NCBI GenBank assembly: GCA_030141605.1 | Contig: JAQGDQ010000007.1 | Span: forward strand, 1,415,173 to 1,475,172 | Source: Tubiluchus corallicola | Taxonomy: Eukaryota; Priapulida; Priapulimorpha; Priapulimorphida; Tubiluchidae | Direction: 5' to 3' | Length of the DNA: 60,000 nucleotides | Shown here: positions 13,201 to 24,888 of the stretch, piece after piece | Position numbering within the stretch: the first letter of the stretch is position 1 | Layout: every line of letters starts with the position of its first letter | Notes under the pieces: generated by a model | What the model was told of the DNA's origin: nothing | Database searches by the model: none | Seen by the model: only the letters and a program-made list of their open reading frames with translations | Translations under genes and position numbers: made by a program

Positions 13201-16200
13201 TGATGTTTCAATACATTTCTAGGTATTGTTATACTACTTTCAAATAGATCATAAAATTACATAATTATAGGCCAATTTGAAAGTTGAGTTTTTCTTGGCG
13301 TACCTTTATTTTAGGCTGTATATCAACACATCATCAACGACTCATTTGCCTGAATTTCACATTTCTAAGAAAGTGTAAGAAAGAACCTTAACATTTGAAA
13401 AGTTTTGACAAATTATGTGAGACAAAAGTATAGAAGTTTTTAGAAAAGTCTGAAAAAGATCAAAGAAAAAGTTTTATTGTGAAAGAAATAGAATCTTATG
13501 TTAGTAGTTCGTAGTATAATCTCACTGTAGCTCTCCATTGACAAATACAAGAATGTCGTTTCCTCGCACTAAGACTAAAAACTGGTTAGATGCAGCAGCC
13601 GGACCAGTAGCATATGACATAAGTGCAATGTCATCATCTTTGGCTTCAGGATTACCAGTAAATGGGACGTCAGTTTTCATCCACTAGAAAATTACATTTA
13701 TAGTGATATTAGAGATAGCTGGCGATAGGCAATAATGCCCCACTAGTCATTATTCACGAGGTTATAGGGAAAATAATCGAGTGCAGCATTTAAATTAAAT
13801 TAACAAAATCATTACAGTCTATTTGTTCTGTCACAAAATAGATATCAGACACTCAGTTCACTAGATTGTCAAAAAGATTCGAGATTTGAGTGATTGCATC
13901 TTGGTAAAACATCATTTGCCTTCAGATTTATGTGGCCTTTTTGTTCTAGTTAGGTACTCCTACAGTATATCATAGTAAGTGATGAGTGAGAAGGTAGCAA
14001 CATTTGTTAAAAACCTATAGTGTTCATCTCTTTACCCTTCGGAACCATAGTGGACGACTATGACTAGGATAAAATCATTTCAGCAGACTCAGCTTCTTTA
14101 TGTTCCTCTGAGTTTTTTACAGAAATGAGGCTTACCATGCATGTTGTCATGGCGTCCAAATCAGTAGTGATTACATTATTTAGTTTTATATAATCTTCTG
14201 TACCACGTTCCGGAAATACAACCATAGTCTCTTCTGTAGCGTTTGTACAAGTTGGGGTCAGACCTACAACAAAATTAAAATACCTGTAATCTGATGATTC
14301 TGATTGCACTGAGGTGACATTGTGATTGATTCGGCAGGCTCATACCCAACTGAACAATAACGAAGCACACATTGGGACCACTGGGACACTTAATTGCAAG
14401 CACACCACCTTAATATAATATGTCACATTCAGCTACTGTTTATCTTCTAGTTAGGTCCAGTGAGTAGCACGTTACCATATATATTATTCGGATTCCAGCC
14501 AAAGTCTGCTGTCAGACTTACGTGCTAGGACTGCCAACCCTGAGTCCCGTCCATCGATTAGATTTTTTTGAAGCCCGTCCGTCTCCATAGTCCATCTCCG
14601 TTTCCGTGCTAAGAATGGCTAACTAAAAGCTGTTCTTTTTAACTTCTGAATGAGTGTTCTTTCGAGGCAGATTTTTGTTTTAGTCGTAGTACTTGAGGTT
14701 CTGTGCTGAAGTGTGCATAAATTAAAAGAAATTTCTAGAAAATTAACATTAAAAGCCGTTATGACATCTATTCCAAGGCAGTTGGACTCGTGGAACCCAT
14801 TTCTGTAATTTTCATTTCAACAATGACGACCGCCTTCAAAATGGCCGTCATTAGACTAGAAGAAAATCATGAAAGGAGCTTCTATAAATTTCTAGAGGCA
14901 TTTTTTCTAAAAGTGGGCAACATAGCCAATGTTAGCAAAGTTTGTTGTTGGCTTGAAAATCTAATGGAAAATGGTAAAAAATGCAAAAAATACAGTGGCT
15001 GCAAATTTTTTGCGCACACAATGTAAATCAAAACAAGTTCCCTGAAAATTGATATTATGAAGTGATGATGACATCTATTCCATTGACTTTGCTACCCGTT
15101 TCTGTTACTTTTGTACAGAAATGGTCACGGTTTTCAAAATGGCTGCCATACAAAAATAAATTGTGCCGACTAATTATATTACCTGTTTCATCTAAGGATT
15201 TATTATAAAAATATAAGGCAGGTCATTTTTGTTAATTCGACCTTGACTCTAAATACTGCTAGACTAATAACTAATATTTAAAAATGAGCAAAAAGGAAAA
15301 TGGCTGCCGTGCATTTCGTGTAAAAGTTATAAAATTTAGCGGAATACTAGAATGTCAAGGTGATTAATTTTGGATAAAATAAGTCTTGCAATATGGGCGC
15401 TATTTTCAAGATGGCCAACATGGTTCGCTGGCATATAAAGGTTATATTACATAAAATTCAAACCCATCAAAGTGATCAATTTTGGATATGAGGTCAGACG
15501 AAAATCATCCAATATTGCCACCATTTCAAAAATTGCTAAGAAGATGAAGGCTATTGCTAATTTTTTTAAAGCCGTATCTTAGCTACTAGAGCTTAAGTTT
15601 TATTTATGGGTTGCTTGGCCCCTGCATGACACCAAAATCTTCTTATCTGTTCTAATGGTTAAGATATATTATAGCCTTTACATGCTAGCGAGCCATCTTT
15701 TTGGTCATCTTGAAAATGGCGCCCATATTGAATAATTTTTTATCCAAAATTACTTACCTTGACATTCTAGCATTCTGCTAAATTTATAACCTTTACACGA
15801 AATGAACAATTTTCACGATTTTGCTGGACTATACGTCAAGCACGTCAGCGACAGCCACTATCTTTTTTGCTCATTTCTTATTATTAGTTATTAATCTAAC
15901 AGTATTTAGAGTCAACAAGGTCGGCCGTTTTGTTTTTAGCTTATTGGGCTGTTTGAATCGCTTTGTATTACTTTCATACTAGTAGCAGCTATCTAGATTC
16001 GAGAAGATCCAGTTGATTGGTTCTTGTTTGTCTAATAAATCTATGATAAAACAGTTAATGCAATAGCGTGATCGGCATTATTGCTTGGCAGCCATTTTGA
16101 AAACGGTAACCATTTTTGAAATGAAAATGACAGAAATGAGTTCCTCGGGTCCAACTGGAACCTTGGAATAGCTGTCATGTTGCCTTCTTAATATTAATTT

Positions 16201-17904
16201 TGTAAACGTTTCTCTTAATTTACGTTGTTTGCACAAAAACTTGGCAGCCATGTTTTTTTGCGTTTAGCCCCTTTCCGCTAATTTTTCGAGATGGCAACAG
16301 GTTTTTCGGATTCAGAGTAGTTAAACTGATAAGACTGGCTATGTTGCCCATTTATAAAAAAGACTAGACTATATATGCTTTTCCTAGTTACCCTTTATAT
16401 GTAAATCGCATTTAGAATGTATCCAAAATTTTACCACACTAGGCTTATTTGCGGTAAGTTTCATTTAAACGAAAATGTATAAAGCTGTAGCCCTTTAACT
16501 GCATGCAAGTCATTACACATGCAGAAAAACGTGTAACATGATAAAATGTTGAAGGACATCATAATAAGCACTGTAGATACACATTCGTGGAACTGTATAT
16601 GCCCGGGGAAGTGTATAACATTTGCGTAATCCTTATGCATTACTAAACATATTAAATTAAGTACGCTATTAAAGGGAAACTAAATATTAAACATACGTTT
16701 GCATTTAATTTTAAATTCAACGAATTTAGCATAAAAGCTTTCTTCTAAATTAAGTCTATTATACACGTACATCGACTAATATTAAAAATATTCACATATT
16801 ACGTGTTACGTAATTCTATCTGCGTCAGCCTGATACACGTATAAATGTAATTTGGTCTACTTACTTTGAAGGTCTGTCACAGAAGATTCCACGAAGCTTT
16901 TATACTGAGTTAGATCGCTTTGTATAGAATCATATCTCGGGAAAGTGAATCTTGTAGGATCATATCGATTGGCACCTATACAGTTAACATAATCAAAATG
17001 TAGCTTCAGTGAAAATATACTAAAAATTGATTGATGTTTTCAAGCTGAAAAACATAACAATATTTTATCGGTCTTCCCATGACTGCGGATAACCGCTGAA
17101 AAAGCAAAAAACTCGCAGTTACACTGGTTTACAACTTTACATTACAAAAGATAGTAACCAGAATCGGGAAGAGCCAATGGCTAGTTCGATATTACTGTTA
17201 CTGAAGTAGCGTTACTATGGCTTCACACTTGGTCTGTAATCTAAAAGGGAGGCTTGCTCTAAATAAATAATACGCTAATACTTCATGATATCAACTCTCG
17301 ATTATTTAAATTCGTGTAATTCATGTTGTCAACAAATGAACTCGTTTATCTGTTTCTTCATGGTAATCCACACTTAAGTATATCTGTTAATATTCAAGTA
17401 TTTAAGCTTGTAAAGAAATTTATATTTCTAACTAAGCGCTTCTAGTCTCTGTACTAGTTTATATTGATTACAGAGTAATATTTATTTATTTCTCAACATT
17501 CTGCTATGTATATATTTATGCTAGTAGTCATACTGTAATGCTTCTACTGTTTGTCTATTACCTGCACTCTACTAAGTGCCACATTTCATTGATGAGAACA
17601 TTTATCATTTGTTAGAAACTGTCTGTTCAAGCCATGTTGCAATATTTCTTATTCAATAAAAATATATTGAAACTGTAAATGTAAAACTTTACGTGAATGA
17701 ATTTTACTGTAAATCACGTATCTCTGCGTCTCCTTCCCGTTTGTTTGGTTATTGAACTTATACCAATCGCTTATTTATTTTTGATTCAGGAAAAAACCAA
17801 ATGACTTGATTTGATCAATACTTACGTCGTGTATGAATCTTTACGGATGGATGTGCGCTTGATTCGGCAATAAACGTCATTAAAATAACTACTGCAGTAT
17901 TCAT
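10281..17904 (-). CDS. Secreted pentraxin with helical C-terminal extension (gene A)
   Basis: Seven coding exons on the minus strand: 17904-17826, 16975-16865, 14263-14136, 13683-13526, 12366-12260, 11718-11548, 10579-10281. All borders are GT/AG; phases 1,1,0,2,1,1 agree and give 1053 nt, 350 residues. Residues 1-17 form a signal peptide; N71 is a glycosylation sequon. The pentraxin domain spans about 77-275: VVFPERG start, Cys105 and Cys177 at the canonical disulfide positions, WHYVCIGW as a variant of the family signature, and GQDQD with E227 and Q230. D218, Q219, D220, E227 and Q230 match the calcium ligands E138, Q139, D140, E147 and Q150 of C-reactive protein. The FTWGD end is followed by a tail (276-350) with three cysteines, an amphipathic helix and a basic KKK end. 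Pentraxins are oligomeric, calcium-dependent ligand binders, often in innate immunity; the ligand here is unknown. An in-frame TAG acceptor-like site lies 15 nt before the ATG, so a 5' non-coding exon is likely. Confidence 0.9.
10720..11313. mobile_element. hAT-type non-autonomous element, 594 bp
   Basis: Imperfect terminal inverted repeats, CAGGGCCCGACTTA at the left and, reading inward from the right, CAGGGTCGGATTTA. A perfect 8-bp target duplication ATAATCTG flanks it (10712-10719 and 11314-11321). An 8-bp duplication and CAGGG-type ends are typical of hAT elements. No transposase frame remains. It sits in the last intron of gene A. Confidence 0.85.
12678..12837. mobile_element. Miniature inverted-repeat element, 160 bp
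   Basis: Ends are AGTGTTGTTCCGA and its exact reverse complement TCGGAACAACACT. The interior is made of imperfect GGTTCGG/GGTTTTGA/GAAAATAAAAATCTGTG repeats. It lies in the fourth intron of gene A. No coding capacity. Confidence 0.65.
13020..13173. mobile_element. Second, decayed copy of the same miniature element family
   Basis: The right end (13130-13172) reads GGTTCGGATCGG, a T-rich run, then TTCGGAATAACACT, matching the end of the element at 12678-12837. The interior again has CGGTATCGGTT-type repeats. The left boundary is not clear. Confidence 0.5.
14879..16378. mobile_element. Long palindromic (foldback-like) element
   Basis: The sequence from 14879 to about 15450 reappears, diverged, as the reverse complement from 16378 down to about 15665. 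Paired landmarks include GGGCAACATAGCCA (14910s) with TGGCTATGTTGCCC (about 16340), GTTTTCAAAATGGCTGCCAT (15130s) with its complement near 16090, and CAATATGGGCGC (15390) with its complement at about 15725. Part of the left arm is also directly duplicated (14760-14850 versus 15066-15150). No transposase seen. It occupies intron 2 of gene A. Confidence 0.7.
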
Positions 17905-18189
17905 AATTGTACAGCTGAACTACATAAAAATGGATGCGTAAAATTGCATATTAGCTAAATGACAGATTATAAACGTGTTGTCATGAAAAAAGAACAGTGG
18001 TATGTAAGCTCACCTAACACAGATTGCATAAAGAGGTAGTCACGTGCAAAGGAGCCAGTTGAATGAAAACATGTACAATAGTATATATCAATGGTAGACT
18101 GAAATTTTGTTCTAGAACTAAAACTGACCAAAACTGACTGAAAGACAAAAATCGTCAAGGTCCAATTTCAGAAGCAATGCACTAGGTTC

Positions 18190-18660
18190 GAGCTCAATTC
18201 AAATATTCTCTCCGAGCATGTAAGAGAAATGAGCAGGTTATTGTTGCTGATCGGAGAGCCTACAGATATATGCACTGTAATTCATATCAATTCTGGGCAT
18301 CCATTAAAAAGGAGTCAAATTCTAAGCAACTCTCCTCCCTTCCCGCATTGGGTAAACCACTGGCGAAAAGCAAATATGTGATATGTGGAAGAACCACTAC
18401 CAGGCACTTCTTAATTCTCTTGACAATTGCGATCTACCAATTAGGCTAAAGGAATCTCTGACTACCAACCTAAACAATGCTCCTGCAATCACTGTAAGAG
18501 AGGTTCAGGATGCCATGTCTAGCCTGTCTCACCACAAAAGTCCAGGCCCTGATCGGCTCCAAGCGGAATATTATACATACGCAACTGGGCTTCTACCCAT
18601 ATTGCTAGCTTTAATTTATACATCTTGCATTGCTCATAGTTTTCCAAATGCACTGCAAAA
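18190..18660 (+). mobile_element. LINE fragment: region before and start of reverse transcriptase
   Basis: Plus-strand frames give DMWKNHYQALLNS and, further on, a SSLSHHKSPGPDRLQAEYY stretch typical of the N-terminal reverse-transcriptase region of non-LTR elements (K-S/G-PGPDG motif). The upstream part is in another frame, so it is frameshifted. It stops abruptly at about 18660 where an oppositely oriented LINE begins. Confidence 0.75.
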
Positions 18661-18661
18661 G

Positions 18662-19790
18662 ATTTGGGACCAGTCATGGGATGCTAGTTTGGACTTGAAG
18701 TCTGCGACAGTGCTATCATTAAAGATTCTAAATTTTGAAACTACTGGTTTTGAATGAAGTGCTTTCAAGCTAGTTACTGAATAAATGGGAAATTGGTCAG
18801 ATATGTCACTGTAGAGAATGCCCGAGTTTAGGTTGTCATTTGACACACAGTTTGTACATATATTATCGATTAAAGTTGCTGAGTAAGTAGTAATTCTTGT
18901 TGGTTGCTGATTAAGGGATACAATGAATGACTAGGTAGGCAATTGAGAAAAGATTCAGTTCCTTCGTGTGAGTCACAGTTAAGCAATTTTAAGTTGAAAT
19001 CGCCGCAGACAAAGATGTGTTTGTTTTTATCAATTATTTTAGAGAGAAGATTATCTAAACCATCAAGGAATACTGGGATACTGGTACCCGGAGGTCTATA
19101 TAACACTCCAACTAAGACCATTTTTGTATGTTCTTGGGTAATTTTAACAAACAGTGATTCACAGGTTAGTTCATCGAAACAGTCTAAGCCATTACGAGGT
19201 TTACTGTTTAAATCATCCTTTATATACAGGGAAACCCCTCCACCTGTTCTCTGTTTGCGGGTTTTTGAGTAGTGATTATAATGTTTTATTGAAAACTGAT
19301 CTTTATTCTGATCATTAAGCCAGGTTTCTGTAAAAGATAGTATCGAAAATTCACCATTCAGCGTGGACAGTATAGTCACACTTTAATCTACCTATTCTGT
19401 TATAGAAGTTTAGGTCTGTATCAAAATCTGCATATTGTGAAGACAATAATCTTTCATTATAATCAAATGGATTTAGATGTAATCCAGCAAGTTGTAAGGT
19501 AACTGAATCGGGTATATCGATCAGGTCAATAGCGTTTTTGAATTGTATTTCATTTTCTATATTATTGAAGGGCAATATATCTGCAAGACAATTTGTACAG
19601 TACCACAAATCTACACTAGTTAAAACACTGTCTTGCTCTGTCGTTAGATTACATATCAAGTGTTGCCAAATTCCACAAACCTTACATAACAGACCTTTGT
19701 GGTCATTCCGTACCTTATGAAAATATCTGTATACACGCCCTAAAACAACATAAAACAACGCGATCTTCGCTTTCAAAACCTCTTAATTTC
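18662..19790 (-). mobile_element. LINE fragment: zinc-finger-like ORF and endonuclease
   Basis: Minus strand, two overlapping frames. The first (19776-19351) has a PHD-like cysteine pattern (CKVCGIWQHLIC...WYCTNC) found in some CR1-like LINEs. The second (19379-18870) is an apurinic-type endonuclease: SFTETWL, GGGVSLYIKDDL, GVLYRPPG, FVCGDFN. A third piece to 18662 contains ISDQFPI. A frameshift separates the parts and no reverse transcriptase follows, so it is truncated at its 3' end. It abuts the LINE on the other strand tail to tail. Confidence 0.8.
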
Positions 19791-20152
19791 ACGTCATTTT
19801 TGTAATAACTTAATGAAAGACGCCTTTGATGTTAAATTTACTTTTGTTTAATTTCAAGCTGGTAATTACGGTTCTATTCCTGGGCCAATACATTCGGGCG
19901 GATGCTTAATATTTGGACAGGATCAGACTGATGTGGGCACTGGTTTCACAGCAAGTCAAAGTTTTCGAGGAATGGTGACGGGTATCATTGTAGCAATAGG
20001 CTATAGGTAATGAGATTTATTAAGCAGACAACACTGACTGACAGTTCTTTTACAATGTACTTAATGTTTTTATTCTGACTGCTGTTTCTAGTTAGTCGGG
20101 GGCTTAGTGGTCAATGGGCAGCTTGGCTTTCATCGCTGCTTGGGGATTTTCT

Positions 20153-21496
20153 CAGTGCCAGATTAAGGCTCTGCTGGCCCTAATGCCCATTTTGATAAGT
20201 GACCTGAAACCACAGATATTTTGGGCTCACCGACGAAAAGAAAATCAGTTAAACTTAGAAAAAGAAAATTTATTGAGTAAAAATTTAGAACAACCAATAT
20301 TTTTTACAGTAATTACTATTGGTACATGTGCCCATATGCTTAGTTCGCCCTTGGCTTTCTTGGACTTTTTCAATGGACTATGTTTTACGATATACCCCAT
20401 TTCCTGTCAGGACCAATACTTGGATTTCTTAAGTGTATTGCTACAGTTTCATGGCCAACAAAAAAGGAAATTCTTCAGAGTGTTGCTGAGCTTCACTCAT
20501 TTCAGCAGCCTAGCAGAAGACTCACTGGCTCGTCAATATCGATGACAATGGAAAAAGTGAGTTTCTTTTCAGACAGTAATTTTCTCCTGATGTGAACGAA
20601 CTTTAACCCTATTATCATTTGGTCATGCACCATTTGGTTGTCATTGGTTTCATAGGAGCTGTCAGTAAAACTATAATTTTTAGCCAAGATTTTCAGTTCG
20701 GCGAATAAATTGTCAATGCATTCATTAGGACCCTGCTCGAAAGGCATAACATTCATACACTGAGTTAGCAGGGGCAGCAAAATACTGTTGCAAAGTGGCG
20801 CTTTCGCAGATTCATAGCTATCTAGTCGACTGCCTACAGAATCTTGAATAACAAGTTTTAAACCTCGCAGAATCCTTGTAACATCTAACTCCATCCTATT
20901 CAGAAGCCAGGAGTTTTTGAGATCAGCAGTCAGCGGAATAGCTTGAAAGCTTAACCAGTCTTCAAAATCTTCCACATACAGCTTATACTACGCCCTCAGA
21001 GCTTAAGCAGCAAGATTAAAAGGACCAGGTGCAAGAGAAAATATCTTGGACAACTACAGTGACCCCCTATCATCATGAGATGTATTAGGACCAGACATGC
21101 TTTACACAAGAAGTGCGAAATTTAAACTGTAGCAGGTATTCCTCTAAAAGAAACACACGATAGATTAATTTCTTAAAGAAAAACAAAATAGCAGAGCCTT
21201 TACGACAAAAAAGCAAACAAAATTATCACATGGTTAACAAAAAATAAGGTGCTATTCATCAACTATGTTAAGTTAAAATTTTCGACAAACGTTCCTGTCA
21301 GAATGGTGTCTCATTCATTCGTTATTGCAAAGGTCACAGTAAAAAATACAAAACATTTATTTACGTGTAAAAATAAAGGAAAGAAATTTTTATCACCACC
21401 TGAAAACTTATGAATTTTTTCCTGATTTTTTGTGGCCCGATTTTTGGCTGGCCTTAAGGCGTGTGCTATGTTTGCCTAATGATTAATCCGGCACTG
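20153..21496. mobile_element. hAT-type element, 1344 bp
   Basis: Termini CAGTGCCAGATTAA and, from the right, CAGTGCCGGATTAA, with a perfect 8-bp target duplication GATTTTCT at 20145-20152 and 21497-21504. No transposase frame is visible. The interior holds a minus-strand frame with gag-like features, so it may have gained foreign sequence. It lies between the two exons of pentraxin copy D. Confidence 0.85.
20502..20975 (-). pseudogene. Possible retroelement gag-like fragment
   Basis: A 157-residue open frame inside the hAT element. Its second half has the pattern seen in Ty3/gypsy capsid regions: a FAELKILAKNYSF stretch, then DQMIIGLKF and KLLSEKKLTF. The first half is helical, with WLLNRMELDVTRIL. 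No zinc knuckle follows. The similarity is weak and rests on pattern only; a degraded transposase is the alternative. Confidence 0.35.
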
Positions 21497-23003
21497 GATT
21501 TTCTCCCAGTCATTTCCCTTGACAAAGATCCCTAAAACATAGTAATATGCTCCTTGCAAAGTCATGAACAAATGAATAGGTCAGGGCTAAAGGGGCCATT
21601 TGAAAATGTTTTTATGTTTGATAAACTACCTGATGGGTTAAGAAACGTCTGAAGAAATATTACGGCATCAGATCTGGATTCAGTTTTTTCGAACTTAGAG
21701 TGCTACGTACGAATAAAGATAATAGGCCTAAATGTTTTTTGTGAAATTATCATACTGATTAAAGTAGTAACTGAGTAACACTACTTGCTTGAAAGTTTAA
21801 TAAGTTATTTTCATAGTAATTGCGTCACGATAATGTACATAATTTAGACATGGGTACTGGTGTGCTTAGTTACGAAAGTTCAGGAATACTGAACCAGTTT
21901 ACCAAACGGATGAGTATCGTTAGGAAAATTGCATCTGGGCGGTTTTGACTGCACCTTAAGCCTTTATTTGTTGAGTTTCAGTGATGCAGGTTCTATTTTC
22001 AACTTAATGAAATCACCCTCAAGTGAATTTCTGACTAGCTAAAGACGAACGTTCCATAAACTTCTAAATCATATAATATTGTAATCACAATTCTTACCAA
22101 ATAAGTATTCATTTTTTCGCGTTTGAACTGCTCCAGTATATTCGCATCTGTCATGTGTCACAAAATTTATTTTGAACATAATAGCAATTTACTAAGATTA
22201 AAACATTTTTTCCAGATTCGATGATGGAGTCCTGTTTAAATAATGATGACTCCTACATCTTTAATTGGGAAACCCCAGTTATGCAGCTTATTGGTGGTTT
22301 GATGAAAGGTCAATCTACCTGCCCTGGACCAATTGAAATGGAAAGAGTGTGTGCTCTGAGAGAAGATGAGTTAGAAATACTCTTTGACTTCATCACTGGC
22401 ATTGCCAAGAAAACAGCTTCGCTAATTTACATAATTTCTGACGAACTTAGACAAATTGGGGCGCGCCTCAGTACGTCTAGGCCTAGGTCTAGATATTATA
22501 ATTAAAATGGAGATGCCTATAGTAACATTGTCAATTGATTTTTTATAGCTGGCCCAGTCTGAAAACACCCGGATGTACTGTATATATCTGTAAAGCTATA
22601 CAGCTATACCTGTAGTTCGATTTTACATGGGATTTTAAATTTTGCTTTTTGTGTATTTTATGTAGATCGTTGTGTGTTTTGTGTATTTATGTAGATCGTT
22701 GCCCTGAATGACCATTGGTCTTGTCTAGGTCTAGTGCGATTAGCATAATTTCTCTGAAGAAATATGTTAGGTACTCGTTTAAAAAACACTTGTGCATTTT
22801 TCTTGAAAGTTCTGGAAGGATAGAGGTCGTATGAATTTCAATAAATAAAAATTTACAGAGTCTGACTTTTGCATTTTCATTTTTTGCTCGTGTGCCATGT
22901 ATTGAAAAATCCAGTACAGATAAAGGTGTTATAACTACACAGTCATTTAGCATCTTCAGAAAATGTATAAAATTTATAGATAACAAGCGAGCTATGATGT
23001 TTC

Positions 23004-23032
23004 GACTACAGCAGGACATTATTATTATTATT

Positions 23033-23127
<95 letters not shown>

Positions 23128-23601
23128 TATTATCATCATTATTATTATTATTATGACAGTCAAACCGGATTGCAAAAAAAATTGACGCTAAGCGAGTTTG
23201 GCATTATAAATAGAGCGTTATTACGAGTTATGATCGTCGTTGTCATCGTCGTCGTCATTGTCATCATCATCATCATTATTAGTATTATTTCATTTCGAGC
23301 ATAAAAATATACATATCGTAGATTTTTCCTTTATTATTTTAATGTTTATTTTACTGCGTAATCCACCAAACAATTATTTTGCATGCAGTTATTAGCACGA
23401 TTCATTTAACAGAATGACAATTGAAAAATAATAATGGGGCAAGAGTTTACAGCCCGAGTATACAACTTTTTAACAGCTTTATAATTAAGGTTGAGCATAA
23501 TTGCAAACTCTATTACAAAAAGTGCGAGAATTTGAGATGGGGGAGATAAGGAGAAGATAATTATGGCGAGGAAAGAACGGAAGCACGTGTGTGTGTGTGT
23601 G

Positions 23602-23633
<32 letters not shown>

Positions 23634-23672
23634 CGTGCGTGTGTGCGTGCGTGCGTGCGTGCGTGTGTGTGT
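23004..23672. repeat. Composite repeat with microsatellites (copy 2)
   Basis: Same layout as 7020-7616: ACTACAGCAGGACATT, an (ATT/ATC)n array at about 23017-23154, a unique piece of about 80 bp not present in copy 1, a second ATC/GTC array at about 23236-23288, then about 290 bp nearly identical to copy 1, then a (GT)n/(GCGT)n array at about 23585-23672. It lies between pentraxin copies D and C. Confidence 0.8.
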
Positions 23673-24070
23673 GGTGCTAAAACGTGGCAAAAATACTTGG
23701 AATTTGATACAACGTGTAAGTTCTTAACACATGATATACGTGAATTTGAATGAGTCGAATTAACAAATCAGCCTAGCTAAAAATACCCACACAAAATCAA
23801 ATATATTATGTGTGTGCACATACATATTCTCCTATCAATCCCATTTTTTGCTTTATTTGCGGTTTTATTTTATCAGTCAGTTAACAAATGACCTATTGAT
23901 GAAAATATATCACAACACAAATGCCGTTTTCAGATTTTTAAATTCAATAGCTAGCATAGGCTTTATCGTCTGACAATGACACATTTATCACTCTTCAGTC
24001 ACAAAGCCAGTAAACTAACGTTATATTTTATACAGAATGTACTGTCACAAAAATATGTTTAGGCGTGTAA

Positions 24071-24240
24071 TATGAATCGTGTAAATGCTTTGTATATATA
24101 GTTCTTAATTTGTCTTAAGTTCATTAAAGATTATGTAAATTAGCGAAGCTGTTTTCTCGGTGGTATCAGTTGGATAGTCAACATTGGTTTTCTGTCAGAG
24201 TGCGCACTCTTTCCGTTTCGGTTGGGACAGGTGAACAGGT
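24071..24240 (-). pseudogene. Decayed pentraxin tail exon (copy C)
   Basis: On the minus strand a 29-base run from AAAACAGC to ACATAAT is identical to the tail exon of copy D at about 22410, giving KTASLIYII again. Upstream, STC, ERV and L-E residues line up with STCP and ERVCALRE of copy D. The intervening part has a frameshift and an in-frame TGA, so it is not functional as it stands. It is oriented like the signal-peptide exon at 31498-31384; the two may be remnants of one gene, later separated by the gypsy relic. That link is inferred. Confidence 0.6.
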
Positions 24241-24888
24241 AGACAGGGACAGGTAGTCACTCAAATGTGACTTAGGTAAGTCAAATGTAGATGCGGTACT
24301 TTGAATAAATCGGTAACTAACTCATTTAAGAAATTACAAAAAGATAAACCAAATTAAAATTATATTTTATGGTCATGGTGCTATCGGCAGCAGCAATTTT
24401 TATTATATTTAATTAATTTGCAACTATTTGTATGGACGTTAATACATTTTTCAAATGTAAAGAAAATGTTTATCTGATAAGAAGCACCGCATTCTATTTC
24501 TTTGAGTTCAGTGGTTGCTGGAGTTTGAGAGCCAAACAAGACAAGCCTGCTCCTGCCTTCCCAGGTCTTGTCTCCCAACTGTTTCGGCGTGAATGTGAGG
24601 GAGTGGTGAACCTTCAAGGGTAAATTCGTTTTCTTTGTGTTTTTATGTCTAGCCAGCTATTCGTTCTTTTTCGGTTATAAAATCACTCTTTCCAACAGTA
24701 ACATTTAGTTTTACAAAATTAGTGGGTTTGTCAGGATTTTGGTCGGGCCTTATACTCTTTCAAAGCTAGTAAATGTCTCCCAGTTGCATGTTTCCGGATG
24801 TCGACCTCGAACCGAGGCCTCTCGCTCACCGATAACTCTGGCTCGAATCGTCCAGGGGTGATTACTACGGTGCACTAGATGCTGCATT

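Larger units (their letters stand above)
19859..22505 (+). pseudogene. Broken pentraxin copy, two 3' exons (copy D)
   Basis: The plus strand carries an exon at 19859-20006 equivalent to gene A exon 6 (SGGCLIFGQDQ, then SQSFRG) and one at 22216-22505 equivalent to exon 7, with FNWE in place of FTWGD, STCP, and a matching KKTASLI helix. The first exon is 17 nt shorter than its counterpart after SFRG and leaves in phase 2, while the last exon must be entered in phase 1; the direct join runs into a stop. Calcium-site residues D220 and E227 of gene A correspond to Thr here. Exons for the first two thirds of the domain are absent; that stretch is occupied by LINE fragments, and the intron carries a hAT element. 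A decayed paralogue is the best reading; alternative splicing cannot be excluded. Confidence 0.75.

Noticed and set aside
18634-18846. Separate small gene
   Set aside because: It is the 3' remainder of the minus-strand LINE.
20114-20545. 143-residue plus-strand frame
   Set aside because: It crosses the left end of the hAT element and has no recognisable domain.
22687-23185. Poly-Met and poly-Ile open frames
   Set aside because: Produced by the (ATC/ATT)n array of composite repeat copy 2.
24381-24617. Pentraxin exon 6 equivalent for copy C
   Set aside because: The resemblance is limited to a few residues around FG-Q and I-IF, and no convincing splice sites in the right phase were found; kept only as a weak note under copy C.
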